Positions 53,874 through 64,000 of a stretch of 64,000 bases of DNA are shown here, piece after piece. Positions within the stretch are counted from its first letter, which is position 1. The number at the start of each line of letters is the position of its first letter. The position numbers and the translations under genes were made by a program. Location: contig NW_008806289.1 of the NCBI RefSeq assembly GCF_000400465.1, positions 124,001-188,000 of the forward strand. Direction: 5' to 3'. The stretch is from Wallemia ichthyophaga EXF-994 (lineage: Eukaryota; Basidiomycota; Wallemiomycetes; Wallemiales; Wallemiaceae). The notes beneath the pieces are model-generated. The model was not told where the DNA came from and ran no database searches. It saw nothing but the letters and a program-made list of their open reading frames with translations.

Positions 53874-55499
53874 CTAATTTTTGATATCGAAGGACCCTGA
53901 TTCGAGTATTCTCATGAACGGACTATTGGCAGCCTGTGTAAACTGATCACCCTCGCCCTCTAGTACACAAGGACCTCTGAAATTCAAACGTCCACTAAAT
54001 TCGTCCTCATGTCCGCCATCCAGACGTACCTCGATAGCAGTCGTTGGGGGACCACAGCCGCCATTTTGAAGCGTATCATAGGGTATTCTTGCAAAAGCAA
54101 AACTGGAGCAGCGGGGATTTTTTAATGCTTTGACTACCGGTACTGACAGTGATACCCGGAGATCGGCGGCTGTTGAATCACTTAATAGGCTATCAGTGGA
54201 AACAATAAATTTGAGACCGTTGCTCAAACCGATAGCATTTCTGACACTGCTAAAAACACCCCAAGATGAAGGTGAAGGGATGACACCTGAAGCATCTGCT
54301 GCCAGGGCGTGACGTCTGCTGAATCTATACCACCACTTGTTCACCGCTATGCTAGTCAAGTCATGAGCAAGTAACATAAGATGCGTTCCCGAGCTGTCAA
54401 ATAATTAGCTGGAACATGATATGTCAAGTCATCTCGCTTACACGAAAAGGTACTGAGGTACGGGTGATAATGGCAGGGCGGAGTTTTCGGGTAAGCAGAA
54501 ATAAGAGCAACCTGAGTAAATTGCAGTATATAGTAAACTCCTCCCTATCGCTGAGGAGAGCGGCTCGTCAGTGACAATAGTGTCACTTTCCATTGGTTTC
54601 TTAGCAAATGGAATAATTGATAGTAAGGAGTATACACCTGCTGTCACATTCTAAAATGCTATTAGGATATTTATGGGTGATAAGTGAGTGAACTGACCTT
54701 GTTGTCCATACTATAGATCTCATCTCCACTCAAGACATAAGAGATGGTCGTAGGGGGCTCCCTATTGATCTTCTCAACAGATAAGGGAGTAACAACTTGA
54801 TCTAAATCGAGTTTAATGAAATTAAGACCGAAATTTGGTGGGATTTTCTTGGTAAAAGCACAAAGAAGGCCACTGAAGTGTGCTGGAAGAGTTCCGATGT
54901 TTTCATCAGTTACAATTGCGCTTATTTCTGCACCTTTGCGTTCCAAGGCAGATAAAGCAGTATTGATGTTGTCATTCGGGCTGATGTGAATAGTCTTTAG
55001 ACCGATAAGTATCGCGCCCAAGTCAAGTAAAATGGCAGTGAGAATATCTTGTGAAGCGATAAGAATTGCTGAGTTTTGTGATGAACGGAGTGTTGTGTGC
55101 TTATCTAGTATTGAAATTGAGTTTACAGACTTCCGAATCAACTCAGAAACAGTGAAAGTGATTCCTTGTACAACAATCTTAGCATTTGGGTTACCCAATT
55201 CGATTAAATCTGCAACACCGCGTGCTTTGGCTGCTGGTCTCTCGACTAACTAAGAAATCGTTAAGTATATGAACAGAGGTTTGAATTTAACTAACAGGAA
55301 GTTGGCCGATACTGGAATTACGATAAATAGCGCTCTGATTTTGATTCCTCACAGCGCTAGGCTCAGATTGGTTTGATAAGAGGATAGGATGTACGATGCT
55401 ATCAGAGCGATTGAAGAGGTGAAGCAACTGTAAGCCAATCAAAGCAGCCAATAGAATCTTTGTATTATCATTAAATCCGAATTGAGTTAAATTATCCAT
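53874..55499 (-). CDS. Diverged AMP-binding (acyl-CoA synthetase-like) membrane-anchored protein
   Basis: Four exons (55499-55296, 55249-54698, 54650-54442, 54393-53874) give 494 aa. The N-terminus has a hydrophobic segment (TKILLAALIGLQLLHLF), then HPILLSNQSEPSAVRNQNQS and AIYRNSSIGQLPL, as in fungal acetyl-CoA-synthetase-like proteins. ILIASQDILTAILLDLGAIL and NDNINTALSALERKGAEISA are like the N-terminal subdomain of the ANL superfamily. The usual P-loop (YTSGTTG-PKG) is not seen; TTISYVLSGDEIYSMDNK occupies its place. This argues against normal adenylation. The protein is shorter than active enzymes (about 650-700 aa). Function unknown. Confidence 0.6.
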
Positions 55500-55546
55500 T
55501 TTAACGCGTTGATTGTGCCTTGTAAAGGAACCACCAAGCCGTAATT

Positions 55547-57213
55547 ATGGAAGACGGTGAAAACTCTGAGCAACAAAGCGCACAGCCTACGCGGCTACCT
55601 TCATTGAGCTTATCGCAGCCACAAATTCCAGAATCGTCGAGTGCAGCGACACAGCAGCAACAGCAGCAATCACCACAACCACCCCAACCACAGCCCTCTG
55701 GCCCAATAAAACCTTCTAAGCTAAAATTAACAATACCTGCTCATCTTAAAGAGGAAAAAGCTCAAAAGGATGCACAAGCAAAGCACTTGAGAAGAGGTGG
55801 TAGAACACGGCAATCTGCTGGATTCTCAGGTGGTTCTAAAGATGATAGTGATCGCTATAAGCCACCTAAATTTAAATCAAATTTAAAGCTTAAAGTGAAG
55901 CAACTCGGTGAAGCACCAACTGGTCCCGCTGCGTTTTTGAATAGCTATGATAGAGAATTAGACTCTGATGATGAGGATTTACACATTGAAGAGCAATTCG
56001 TACTACGTATGCCCGAAAATGACGCTGATACAGATCGATTGAGAGACATGGTACAGAAAAGGGACGTTCAAGACGACGTTTGGTTTAAATTTAAAGATAG
56101 CAGGAGAGCTCAGTTTCATATTGGCGAGAAGCTTAGATCTGCAAAGCTAGTTGACTTACCTACGATCATTGAATCACAGAAAACACTGGATAACAAGCAA
56201 ATGTTTAAGATTGCTGATATTTGTCAAGTGAGTTATGCTTTATGGCTCCTTGACACAATAATTAACATTTTCTAAAGATGTTGGTTGTTGGAGATGAAAT
56301 TCAGCCAGATGCACCTGAAACTAAAGCTTTTAACACCAACGAGTATGTTTATCCTCATGGTATAACACCACCTATGAAGCACGCGCGTAAGAGAAGGTTT
56401 AGAAAGCGTGTTAATCGTCAAACAATTGAAACTGTCGAAGAAGAAGTTGAAAGATTACTTACGCAAGACGCAAAGTCTGATAAGGTGGAATATGATGTTT
56501 TAGATAGAACAGCATTCGAAGCAGAGATTGCACAAGATGAATCTGAAGCTGGTACACCATATCCATACCCTGAAGAAAGCTTTAACGCAACACCACGTGC
56601 AGAGTCAGAAGTTGGCAGTTTGATGGGTGATAGAGAAGAAGAAGAAGAGGAAGAGGAAGGAGGCGATCTTGATATGGATCTTGCTGCTGAAATTGATAAA
56701 GAAATGGAGAATCAAGGTAAAGATGAGGATGATGATGATGATGATGATGAGGATGATAGTAGTAGTGAAGAAGAAATTGAAGAAGAAGAAGAAGAAGAGC
56801 AAGAAGGAAATGTAGATAATGTGACTATGGAACTCGCAAGGAGAGGAAAATTGTTAAACGAGGAGATTAGGGATGTTGAGACAGCGCTTTCAAAGAAGAG
56901 AGCGGAAACAGCAACAACAGGGAATCCAATCATCAAGAGGAGGTTTGAAGATGCTTTACGGAAATTGCAAGCAGATTTGGATGCTAAGAAGCAGCAATTG
57001 GATGACATACACGAAGAGAGGAGAAGGATAATTGAGGAGAAGAAGGCGGAAGAGGAGAGTGAAGTGATTAGGGCGAATGAAGTTGTTGAGGAATCAGAGC
57101 CACAGCCAGAGCAGACACAAGTAGCGCCACTACCAGAACCAGAGCCAGAGCCAGAGCCAGCAGGACAAGAGCAAGTAACAATGGAAGTAGATAAAGCGTT
57201 ATTTGAAGTTTAA
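55547..57213 (+). CDS. TAF7: TFIID subunit TAF7
   Basis: Two exons (55547-56227, 56278-57213) give 538 aa. A Gln/Pro-rich start precedes the TAFII55 domain: HIEEQFVLRMPENDADTDRL, DVWFKFKDSRRAQFHIGEKL, SAKLVDLPTIIESQKTLDNK, FKIADICQMLVVGDEI, and GITPPMKHARKRRFRKRVNR. Acidic and coiled-coil C-terminal parts follow, including long Asp and Glu runs encoded by GAT and GAA repeats. TAF7 binds TAF1 in TFIID and restrains its activity. The intron's acceptor is the less usual AAAG. Divergent from the AMP-binding gene with 47 bp between starts. Confidence 0.93.
56722..56757 (+). repeat. GAT trinucleotide run inside TAF7
   Basis: An in-frame run of GAT/GAG codons (about 12) encoding a poly-Asp/Glu segment; a second purine-rich GAA/GAG run is at 56631-56655 and another at 56769-56800. 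Such coding microsatellites vary in length between strains. Confidence 0.85.
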
Positions 57214-57276
57214 ATTTTTATAATTAATTGAATTTAATGATTTATTTAGCCTGTTAATCTGTAACGCTGAGGAGAT

Positions 57277-60200
57277 ATGGATGACTACGCAGATGAATTG
57301 ATAAATCAAGAGGATTGCTGGACAGTGATTTCATCCTTCTTTGATGAGAAAGGATTGGTTAGGCAGCAGATAGAATCATTTGATGAATTCGTGCAGAACA
57401 CGATGCAGGAAATTGTAGATGAGAATCAAAGGCTCACGCTTGATCAGTTTAATCAGTACACTCAGCATAAGAACGATACAACTAGAAGATACGAAATTGA
57501 ATTCGGTCAAATTTATTTATCCAGGCCAACTATGACTGAGGCCGATGGCAGCGTTAGCCCTATGTTCCCACATGAAGCGAGACTTAGAAATTTAACTTAT
57601 TCTGCTCCACTTTATATCGATATGAAAAAGAAGGTTCTTATTCAAGTTGAGGACGACGAGACTGGCGATTTGGTTTGGGTTCCCGAGTACGACGACGAAT
57701 CTGACGAGAACATCAAAGTTTGGATTGGTAAGGTTCCAATCATGCTTAAGAGTTCCTTCTGTAACTTGAGCAATGTTGATTCTTCACGATTGGCTGAGTT
57801 GAACGAATGTCCTTTCGATCAGGTTTGTCTGCTCGACACATCCGTTTCACTTCTAAACTTCCTCATAGGGTGGTTACTTCATCATCAATGGCTCTGAGAA
57901 AGTCTTGATTGCTCAAGAAAGACTGGCTGCAAACCATGTCTACATCTTCGCAAAAGCTGAACCTTCTCCCGTCTCCTACCAAGCTGAAATTAGATCTGCT
58001 ATGGAGAAAGGTGGAAAGACCGTTTCCTCTATGCAAATCAAAATGTTCAGAAGACCTCAAGGTAACGCTCAGGCTGATACTATGAGAGCTACTATACCAT
58101 ACATCAAAAACGAAATTCCTGTCATCATTGTCTTTAGAGCTTTGGGTATCGTCCCTGATAGAGAAATCTTGGAACACATTTGCTTCGATTTCGACGATAG
58201 TCAGATGCTCGATCTCCTCAAACCCTGTATAGAAGAAGCATTTGTTGTACAAGACCAGAACGTGGCATTGGACTTTATTGGTAGGAGAGGTACTACTACT
58301 GGTCTTTCAAAGGATAAGCGTATCAGATACGCCAAGGACATACTTCAAAAAGAGATGTTGCCGCACGTTGCCACTAATGAAGGCTCTGAAACTAAGAAAG
58401 CCTACTTCTTTGGTTATATGATCCACAGACTCATGTTGGCTAGATTGGAAAGAAGAGAATTGGATGATAGAGATCATTTTGGAAAAAAGAGATTAGATTT
58501 GGGTGGTCCTTTGCTTGCTAGTTTATTCAGAATGCTTTTCAGGAAGCTCAGCAAGGACGTTTACAGGTACATGCAGAAGTGCGTTGAAACACATAAGGAA
58601 TTCAATCTCAACCAAGCTGTCAAAGCCAACACAATCACAAATGGTCTCAAATATTCCCTTGCAACTGGTAATTGGGGTGATCAAAAGAAGTTTATGCAAG
58701 CAAGAGCTGGTGTCTCACAGGTTTTGAACAGATACACCTTCGCATCGACTCTCTCTCACTTGAGAAGATGTAACACACCAATTGGTAGAGACGGTAAAAT
58801 TGCTAAACCACGTCAACTTCATAACACTCACTGGGGTATGGTATGTCCTGCTGAGACTCCTGAAGGTCAAGCTTGTGGTTTGGTCAAGAACCTTGCTCTT
58901 ATGGCCAACGTTTCTACTGGTGAAACATCTGCACCAATCCAAGACTTCTTGCAAGAGTGGGGTATGGAAGAACTTGAAGAGTTTAACCCACGTTCAAACC
59001 AAATCAAGGTTTTTGTTAATGGTGTCTGGATTGGTGTTCACAGAGACCCAACAAACCTGGTAAAGACTCTCAAAAAGCTTCGTCGCGATAGTGACATTCC
59101 TCACGAAGTATCTATCGTTAGAGATGTTAGAGAAAAGGAGCTAAAAGTTTTCACTGATGCGGGACGTGTTTGCAGACCGATCTTCTTAGTTGACGAGGAA
59201 TCTCAAAAGCTGATGATCAATAAGTCACACATTGCTAAGATTGAAGCAAACAATCTTGGCGAAGATGAGGATCCAGAACATCCATACAATTGGGCCAGAT
59301 TGATGTCCGACGGTGTTATGGAATTGGTAGATGCAGAGGAGGAAGAAACGCTTATGATCTGTATGACGCCCGATGAACTTGAACACTCGAGACAGGGCTT
59401 TATTCCACAAGATGAAGAATTTGATCCTGCTGCAAGAATTAAGTCAGCATCTACATTAGACACTCACACATGGACACACTGTGAGATCCACCCAAGTATG
59501 ATTCTCGGTATTTGTGCATCTATCATTCCATTCCCCGATCACAACCAGTCCCCAAGAAATACCTATCAATCAGCTATGGGTAAGCAAGCGATGGGTGTTC
59601 ACTTGACCAATTTCCAGCAAAGAATGGACACACTTTCAAACATTCTTTACTATCCACAAAAGCCACTGGCAACAACAAGATCTATGGAGTATCTCAGATT
59701 CAGAGAATTACCTGCAGGTCAAAATGCTATCGTCGCCATTCTTTGTTACTCTGGTTACAATCAAGAAGATTCGGTTATTATGAATCAGTCGGCTATTGAT
59801 AGAGGTTTATTCAGATCCATTTTCTATAGAAGTATGTCTTACTGCCATTACCTATTCATGTCTTACGATGTACTACAGGTTACATGGACACTGAGAAAAA
59901 AGTTGGTACTATGATGTTAGAGGAATTCGAAAAACCCACAAGAGACACTACCTTAAGAATGAAGCACGGTACATACGACAAGATAGATGATGATGGATTA
60001 ATCGCTCCAGGTACTCCAGTAAACGGTGATGATATCATCATAGGCAAGACTGCTCCAATACCAGCAGACTCAGAAGAGTTAGGCCAGCGTACAAAGTTAC
60101 ATACGAAGCGCGACGTGTCTACCCCATTGAAGTCGACAGAGGAGGGTACAGTTGATCAAGTTCTGGTCACAACAAATGCAGATGGATTGAAGTTCTCTAA

Positions 60201-61034
60201 AGTTAGAATGAGATCAACCAGAATACCTCAGATCGGTGATAAATTTGCATCTAGGCACGGTCAAAAGGGTACAATCGGTATCACGTATCGTAATGAAGAT
60301 ATGCCATTTACGACCGATGGTATCACACCAGATTTAATTATAAACCCACACGCCATTCCTTCACGTATGACAATTGGTCACTTGGTTGAATGTCTATTAT
60401 CCAAGGTATCGACTTTACAAGGCAATGAGGGTGATGCAACACCATTTACAGATGTGACTGTTGAGTCCATTTCATCTATTTTGCAAGAAAGAGGCTACCA
60501 AAAGAGAGGTTTGGAGGTTATGTACAACGGTCACACTGGTAGAAAATTACAAGCGCAGGTGTACATCGGACCAACATACTATCAGAGACTGAAGCACATG
60601 GTTGACGATAAAATTCACGCAAGAGCTCGTGGACCTGTACAAATACTTACAAGACAGCCTGTTGAAGGTAGATCTAGGGACGGTGGTCTTCGTTTCGGTG
60701 AGATGGAAGTGAGTATAGAAGTTGATTCGATAGCCACTGCTAATGAAACATAAAGCGTGATTGTATGATTGCGCACGGTGTTGCTGCCTTCCTCAAAGAG
60801 CGTCTATTCGATGCATCGGACGCTTACAGACTGCACGTCTGCGATCTTTGCGGTATGACAGCTATTGCCAACCTCAAGAAGCAAACGTTTGAATGTAGAG
60901 CATGTAGAAACAAGACGGACATATCTCAAATCCACGTGCCTTACGCAGCCAAGCTTTTATTCCAAGAGCTGCAATCTATGGGTATATCACCAAGGTTATA
61001 TTCTGATGTCAGTAACTCGGGTGGTGTACGTTAA
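57277..61034 (+). CDS. RPB2: RNA polymerase II second largest subunit (Rpb2)
   Basis: Four exons (57277-57822, 57869-59831, 59879-60708, 60756-61034) give 1205 aa. It begins [20 protein letters not shown] and contains [40 protein letters not shown] (fork/rifampicin-like region), [39 protein letters not shown], the hybrid-binding [16 protein letters not shown], and the C-terminal zinc ribbon CDLCG...[16 protein letters not shown] and EIVDEN at the start identify Pol II rather than Pol I or III. It forms the active cleft with Rpb1. Yeast Rpb2 is 1224 aa. Confidence 0.96.
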
Positions 61035-61227
61035 GTTAATTTAATGGCAAAATGTCATAATGTATATTACAATTTTAAGTATTTTACTTGAGTCTTGCGT
61101 GTTGAGATTATTGGATGGTGACACAGTTAAAAGTAACCCTATGTAGGACTCTTTGCATTTGGAGCTACTGTCTCTTCAGTTTTCTTTCTAAGTTTTGTGA
61201 GCAAACATAAGCAAATGAAAGCGGCGC

Positions 61228-61341
61228 CTACTCGTCTTTGACGTCTCTGCTGGCTTGTCGAAGGGGGACACTGAAGATATAATATCCGGACATGACACCA
61301 ATTGTGCTAGCTACCAGTAGTGGTGTCACTTTTCCTCGCAT
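61228..61341 (-). CDS. 37-residue single-span membrane microprotein
   Basis: From the ATG at 61341 the frame reads MRGKVTPLLVASTIGVMSGY then YIFSVPLRQASRDVKDE. There is a basic N-terminus, one membrane span (about residues 6-25) and a charged tail, the layout of tiny mitochondrial or ER membrane proteins. The same frame is open upstream to about 61455, but the segment before the ATG contains splice-acceptor-like CAG sites (about 61360-61372), so an extra 5' exon or 5'-UTR intron is possible. The family was not recognised. The start is 64 bp from the divergent GET1 start. Confidence 0.45.
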   Translation of the reverse strand: MRGKVTPLLVASTIGVMSGYYIFSVPLRQASRDVKDE

Positions 61342-61405
61342 TTTACGTGATGGTGGGTTGAAGTAACCTGTATCGCTGCAACGTCCAAATTCAAAAGGCA
61401 AAAGA

Positions 61406-62105
61406 ATGCATATAGCTGTGCAATTACTGATAGCTATTATTATATCAGAATTCATCGCTGTTATTCCACAGGATGTCGTTCAATCGCTTGTACGTTGCCG
61501 TGTAATTGATTGGGATTACAGTGCTGATAACAAGATAGATCGAGAGCGTTTACAACTTTACTTTGAATAGATCGCTACTTAACAAGCAGGGTAAACTGAA
61601 GCAGGATATTATGAACACAAAGAAGCAGCTTAACAGCACTTCCTCCCAAGACGAATTCTCTAAATGGGCTAAATTGAAGCGTAATCATGATAAACTGCTC
61701 AAGCAGCACGAGGATACCAAGCAAGAAAACAGCAAAGCTCAGATGATTATAAAACCACTCGTTAAAGTCGTCATGTTCGCTTTACCTTCTGTATTACAAT
61801 TTGGGGTGACTATTGCTAACGGTAAACGCTCAATCATTCACCTCCCACCACACAACTGGTTTGGCAGCGCACTCACCTTGTTATTTAGCTTGCCATTCAG
61901 CCCGAGAGGAACTATCTCTGCTAGCATATATGGTATGGTTGTGAAGAGAGTAGTGAAGCTATTTAGGCAGTTCATACAAGATCTCGGTACAATCATCTTT
62001 GGCGTGAAGAACTCTCAAGCCTCAGCTGCTAGGAGGGATGACTCTAAGCAGGATAAGCAGGAAAATAGCTCAGTGCACACAGCACAACCGGTTAAAACAC
62101 AATAA
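61406..62105 (+). CDS. GET1: Tail-anchored protein insertion receptor Get1 (WRB)
   Basis: Two exons (61406-61489, 61539-62105) with a 49 bp intron give 216 aa. Exon 1 encodes an N-terminal span (MHIAVQLLIAIIISEFIAVI). Splicing joins QSL to IESVYNFTLNRSLLNKQGKL. The cytosolic coiled coil carries the signature QLNSTSSQDEFSKWAKLKRN; two further spans follow (VVMFALPSVLQFGVTI and the segment PPHNWFGSALTLLFSLPFSP). Get1 with Get2 forms the ER receptor for Get3 carrying tail-anchored proteins. Length agrees with yeast Get1 (235 aa). Confidence 0.92.
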
Positions 62106-62384
62106 TCGCAGGAAGTGTATGATGTGCACATTCGATATATCTATTTGAACGACTTTTATGTGTTGATGAGGGACGCAACGTTTTGGAGTAACAATATGGC
62201 ACTAGATATGTAAATTCAGGCTAATTTAATATGTTTAATTCATATAAACAAGCCTGTTTGCTATCTCAATGTGTCTTCTAATATTATGACGCGCTTTTTT
62301 TAAAAGCAAACGTGTAAATGCATCGAAAATAAAATAATTAAATATGCTAAGTGGTCTATGACACAGTAATCCATGAAGCATTAA

Positions 62385-64000
62385 CTAATGCTTCGATTTT
62401 GGTGGTTTAAGAGCAAGCCAATATGTGAGTGTACCCACGATAATACAGACCCCCACGAGTATACCAAGAATAGCAAAGAACCAATTCAATCCATCGGCAC
62501 TCTCTCCTGGCACGTGAACGTTCATTCCCCACAAACCACAAACAATGTTGATAGGCACAAGGACAGTACCCAAGGCTGTCAACTTTGACAAAACATTATT
62601 GATCTGATTGTTGGCTTCGGTCATCTCAATACTGATTTGAGCAAGGTAATTGGAGTGTGATCTACTGAGAATCTTCTCGTAGTGATTCAAATTCTGAGTC
62701 ATTGTGATCAAGTGATCTTGGATATCACTCAGGTAAAGACCTATGTCGGATTTTGGAGCAACGGTCCAATTCTCGTTGCAGCGTTTAGCTAAACCTTTAA
62801 CGACATCTGCTTTATTACCCATCAATCTGAGCAAACCCATGACTTTTTTACGACAAGTACCAATCCTTCTTAACATATCAGACTGTTCGTTTTCTTTAAG
62901 AATCAATACGAGTTCATCGATTGTGTCGACTTCAAATTCTATTGATTGAATCAGTGGTGCGAATGCGTCTGTAATATCATCGATGAGGGCGTACGATATC
63001 CAATCTGACGTAACGTTGATATAATCCCTAAGCTGCTTTATTCTGCGACGAACATTATGCGGATGTGGCGTTGCTCTGAAATGGAACGACAGCGTGCCTT
63101 CTCTAAATACGATGATGTACATGTTTAGTGGTTCCAGATATGTTGGACTGTGTGGATCTTGATCAAAAGATCTAAAACACACAAGGTAATAATTCCGAAA
63201 GAGTTCAATTTTTTCACGGGACTCCTCCATTTGAATATCTTCAGTGGTAAGAGGGTGGATGCCAAAGACCTACATAATATGTAAGTTGACGATTAATATA
63301 ACAATACCAACCCACTTTACTTAAAGTCCTCATTTCAGAGTCTGTTGGTGATAATACGTCCAGCCACCAGGTATTGGCTTCGCTATCATCTACAGGTGTT
63401 TCATTACCATTTTCCACTCCGATATTCAGTTCAAGTGCATTTTCGTCTAGCTTATCGTTTGATGTGGTAGATTGTTTGCCTTCAAAGAGCTGCTGGAATG
63501 ATTGTCCTAGAGATGGTAGTTCTCCCAGAGATCTGGCATGCACGGTGGCAGGAAGGGAATTAGAGTAAAAGCTGAATCTATAGTCTTTTTCTGCGGTTGT
63601 TGGAATGCGTGGTGGCAGGCTAGGTCTAGGTGCATTATTGTAAGGGTCATTTGAAGGTGGTGGAGGTGGAGGTGATGATCCAGACGGAAAGGTGGGGGGT
63701 GGTGCACCTGAAGAGTCAAAGATTGCGAGATGCCGCTGGTGCATTGGTTCCTTCTTTTCATCGTCTGTTTGCTTTGGAGTTGAAGGCGGAGTTAATCCGG
63801 AATGTGCCCGTTCTGAGAGCTCTAAGCCAGTTGATTCTGCAGCGACATAAGCATCCAGCAAACTAAAATCGAATTTGTTTGGCTTCAGTCTTGTGCCTGA
63901 GCCTATCGCGTCAGTCGAAGGTTGAGCCGATAGTGGTGATGGACGTGTTGGAGGCTTTTCAATCTCTACATCAGAAGATTGTGGGGTGAAACGACCACTT
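62385..64000 (-). CDS. CorA-family Mg2+ transporter (Alr1/Mnr2-like), truncated at window edge
   Basis: Two exons seen (continuing from beyond 64000 to 63316, then 63269-62385), at least 523 residues. The N-terminal part is Pro/Ser-rich, with SGSSPPPPPPSNDP, then WWLDVLSPTDSEMRTLSK joined to VFGIHPLTTEDIQMEESREK, the start of the CorA cytosolic funnel. Near the C-terminus VLVPINIVCGLWGMNVHVPG holds the GMN motif at the end of TM1, followed by TM2 (FFAILGILVGVCIIVGTLTY). Together with the length this fits the fungal Alr1 and Mnr2 group. It imports Mg2+ at the plasma membrane (Alr1) or releases it from the vacuole (Mnr2); the two cannot be told apart here. Confidence 0.9.

Noticed and set aside
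1-64000. CRISPR arrays, intact transposons, secondary-metabolite cluster or viral genes
   Set aside because: No regularly spaced repeats, transposase, integrase, reverse transcriptase, PKS or NRPS signatures were found in any frame read.

Overview
The window is nuclear DNA of a fungus, most probably a basidiomycete. Nearly every gene is broken by short introns of about 42-80 bp with GTRNGY donors and CTAAC/CTRAY branch points, genes lie on both strands a few hundred bases apart, and the gene content is eukaryotic (proteasome, RNA polymerase II, TFIID, spliceosome, eIF3, complexes I and III). The very compact layout, the LRR-RhoGEF fusion and the fungal Nha1, Cdc4-type light chain and TEA-factor homologues suggest a Wallemia-like yeast or mould; that genus assignment is inference. 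Exon boundaries were worked out by hand from reading frame, splice consensus and family knowledge; in almost every case the exons sum to a whole number of codons.

Left part (1-18.1 kb): a truncated SAM-domain gene at the left edge, a Ydj1-type DnaJ with a CaaX tail, pirin, eIF3f, Tim50, a WDR53-like protein, then the broken remains of an ATP-dependent DNA ligase (7.1-8.25 kb). A gene-poor AT-rich stretch with one tRNA-Leu follows. Next come an aldo-keto reductase, mitochondrial bS6m, D-aminoacyl-tRNA deacylase, an orphan serine-rich protein, proteasome alpha1, DNAJC7-like co-chaperone and Utp7.

Middle (18.1-42.5 kb): a 1.8 kb gene-free gap with a tandem repeat, a GST-like protein, Agm1/Pcm1, a complex I accessory subunit, a possible SNAPc subunit back-to-back with the Ist3 splicing factor, uS7m, a myosin essential light chain, a PhoD-like protein, Qcr9, a RAD51-like ATPase, an Arc1/AIMP1 protein, uS14 (Rps29), tRNA-Trp, a small soluble R-SNARE-like protein, bL36m, the 75 kDa complex I subunit, bS21m, ceramide glucosyltransferase and an LRR-DH-PH fusion.

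Right part (42.6-64 kb): Rse1/SF3B3, Cdc123, an Nha1-type Na+/H+ antiporter, a TEA/ATTS transcription factor, a diverged AMP-binding enzyme, TAF7, Rpb2, a 37-residue membrane microprotein, Get1 and a CorA-family Mg2+ transporter that runs off the right edge.

No prokaryotic-style operon, CRISPR array, intact transposon or secondary-metabolite cluster is visible. The most notable items are the ligase pseudogene, whose sequence stops one codon after the catalytic lysine; start-codon micro-exons of 3-8 nt recurring in unrelated genes; a possible RAD51 paralogue with arginine in place of the Walker A lysine; a seven-exon soluble R-SNARE-like gene; and head-to-head gene pairs whose start codons are only 10 or 14 bp apart.
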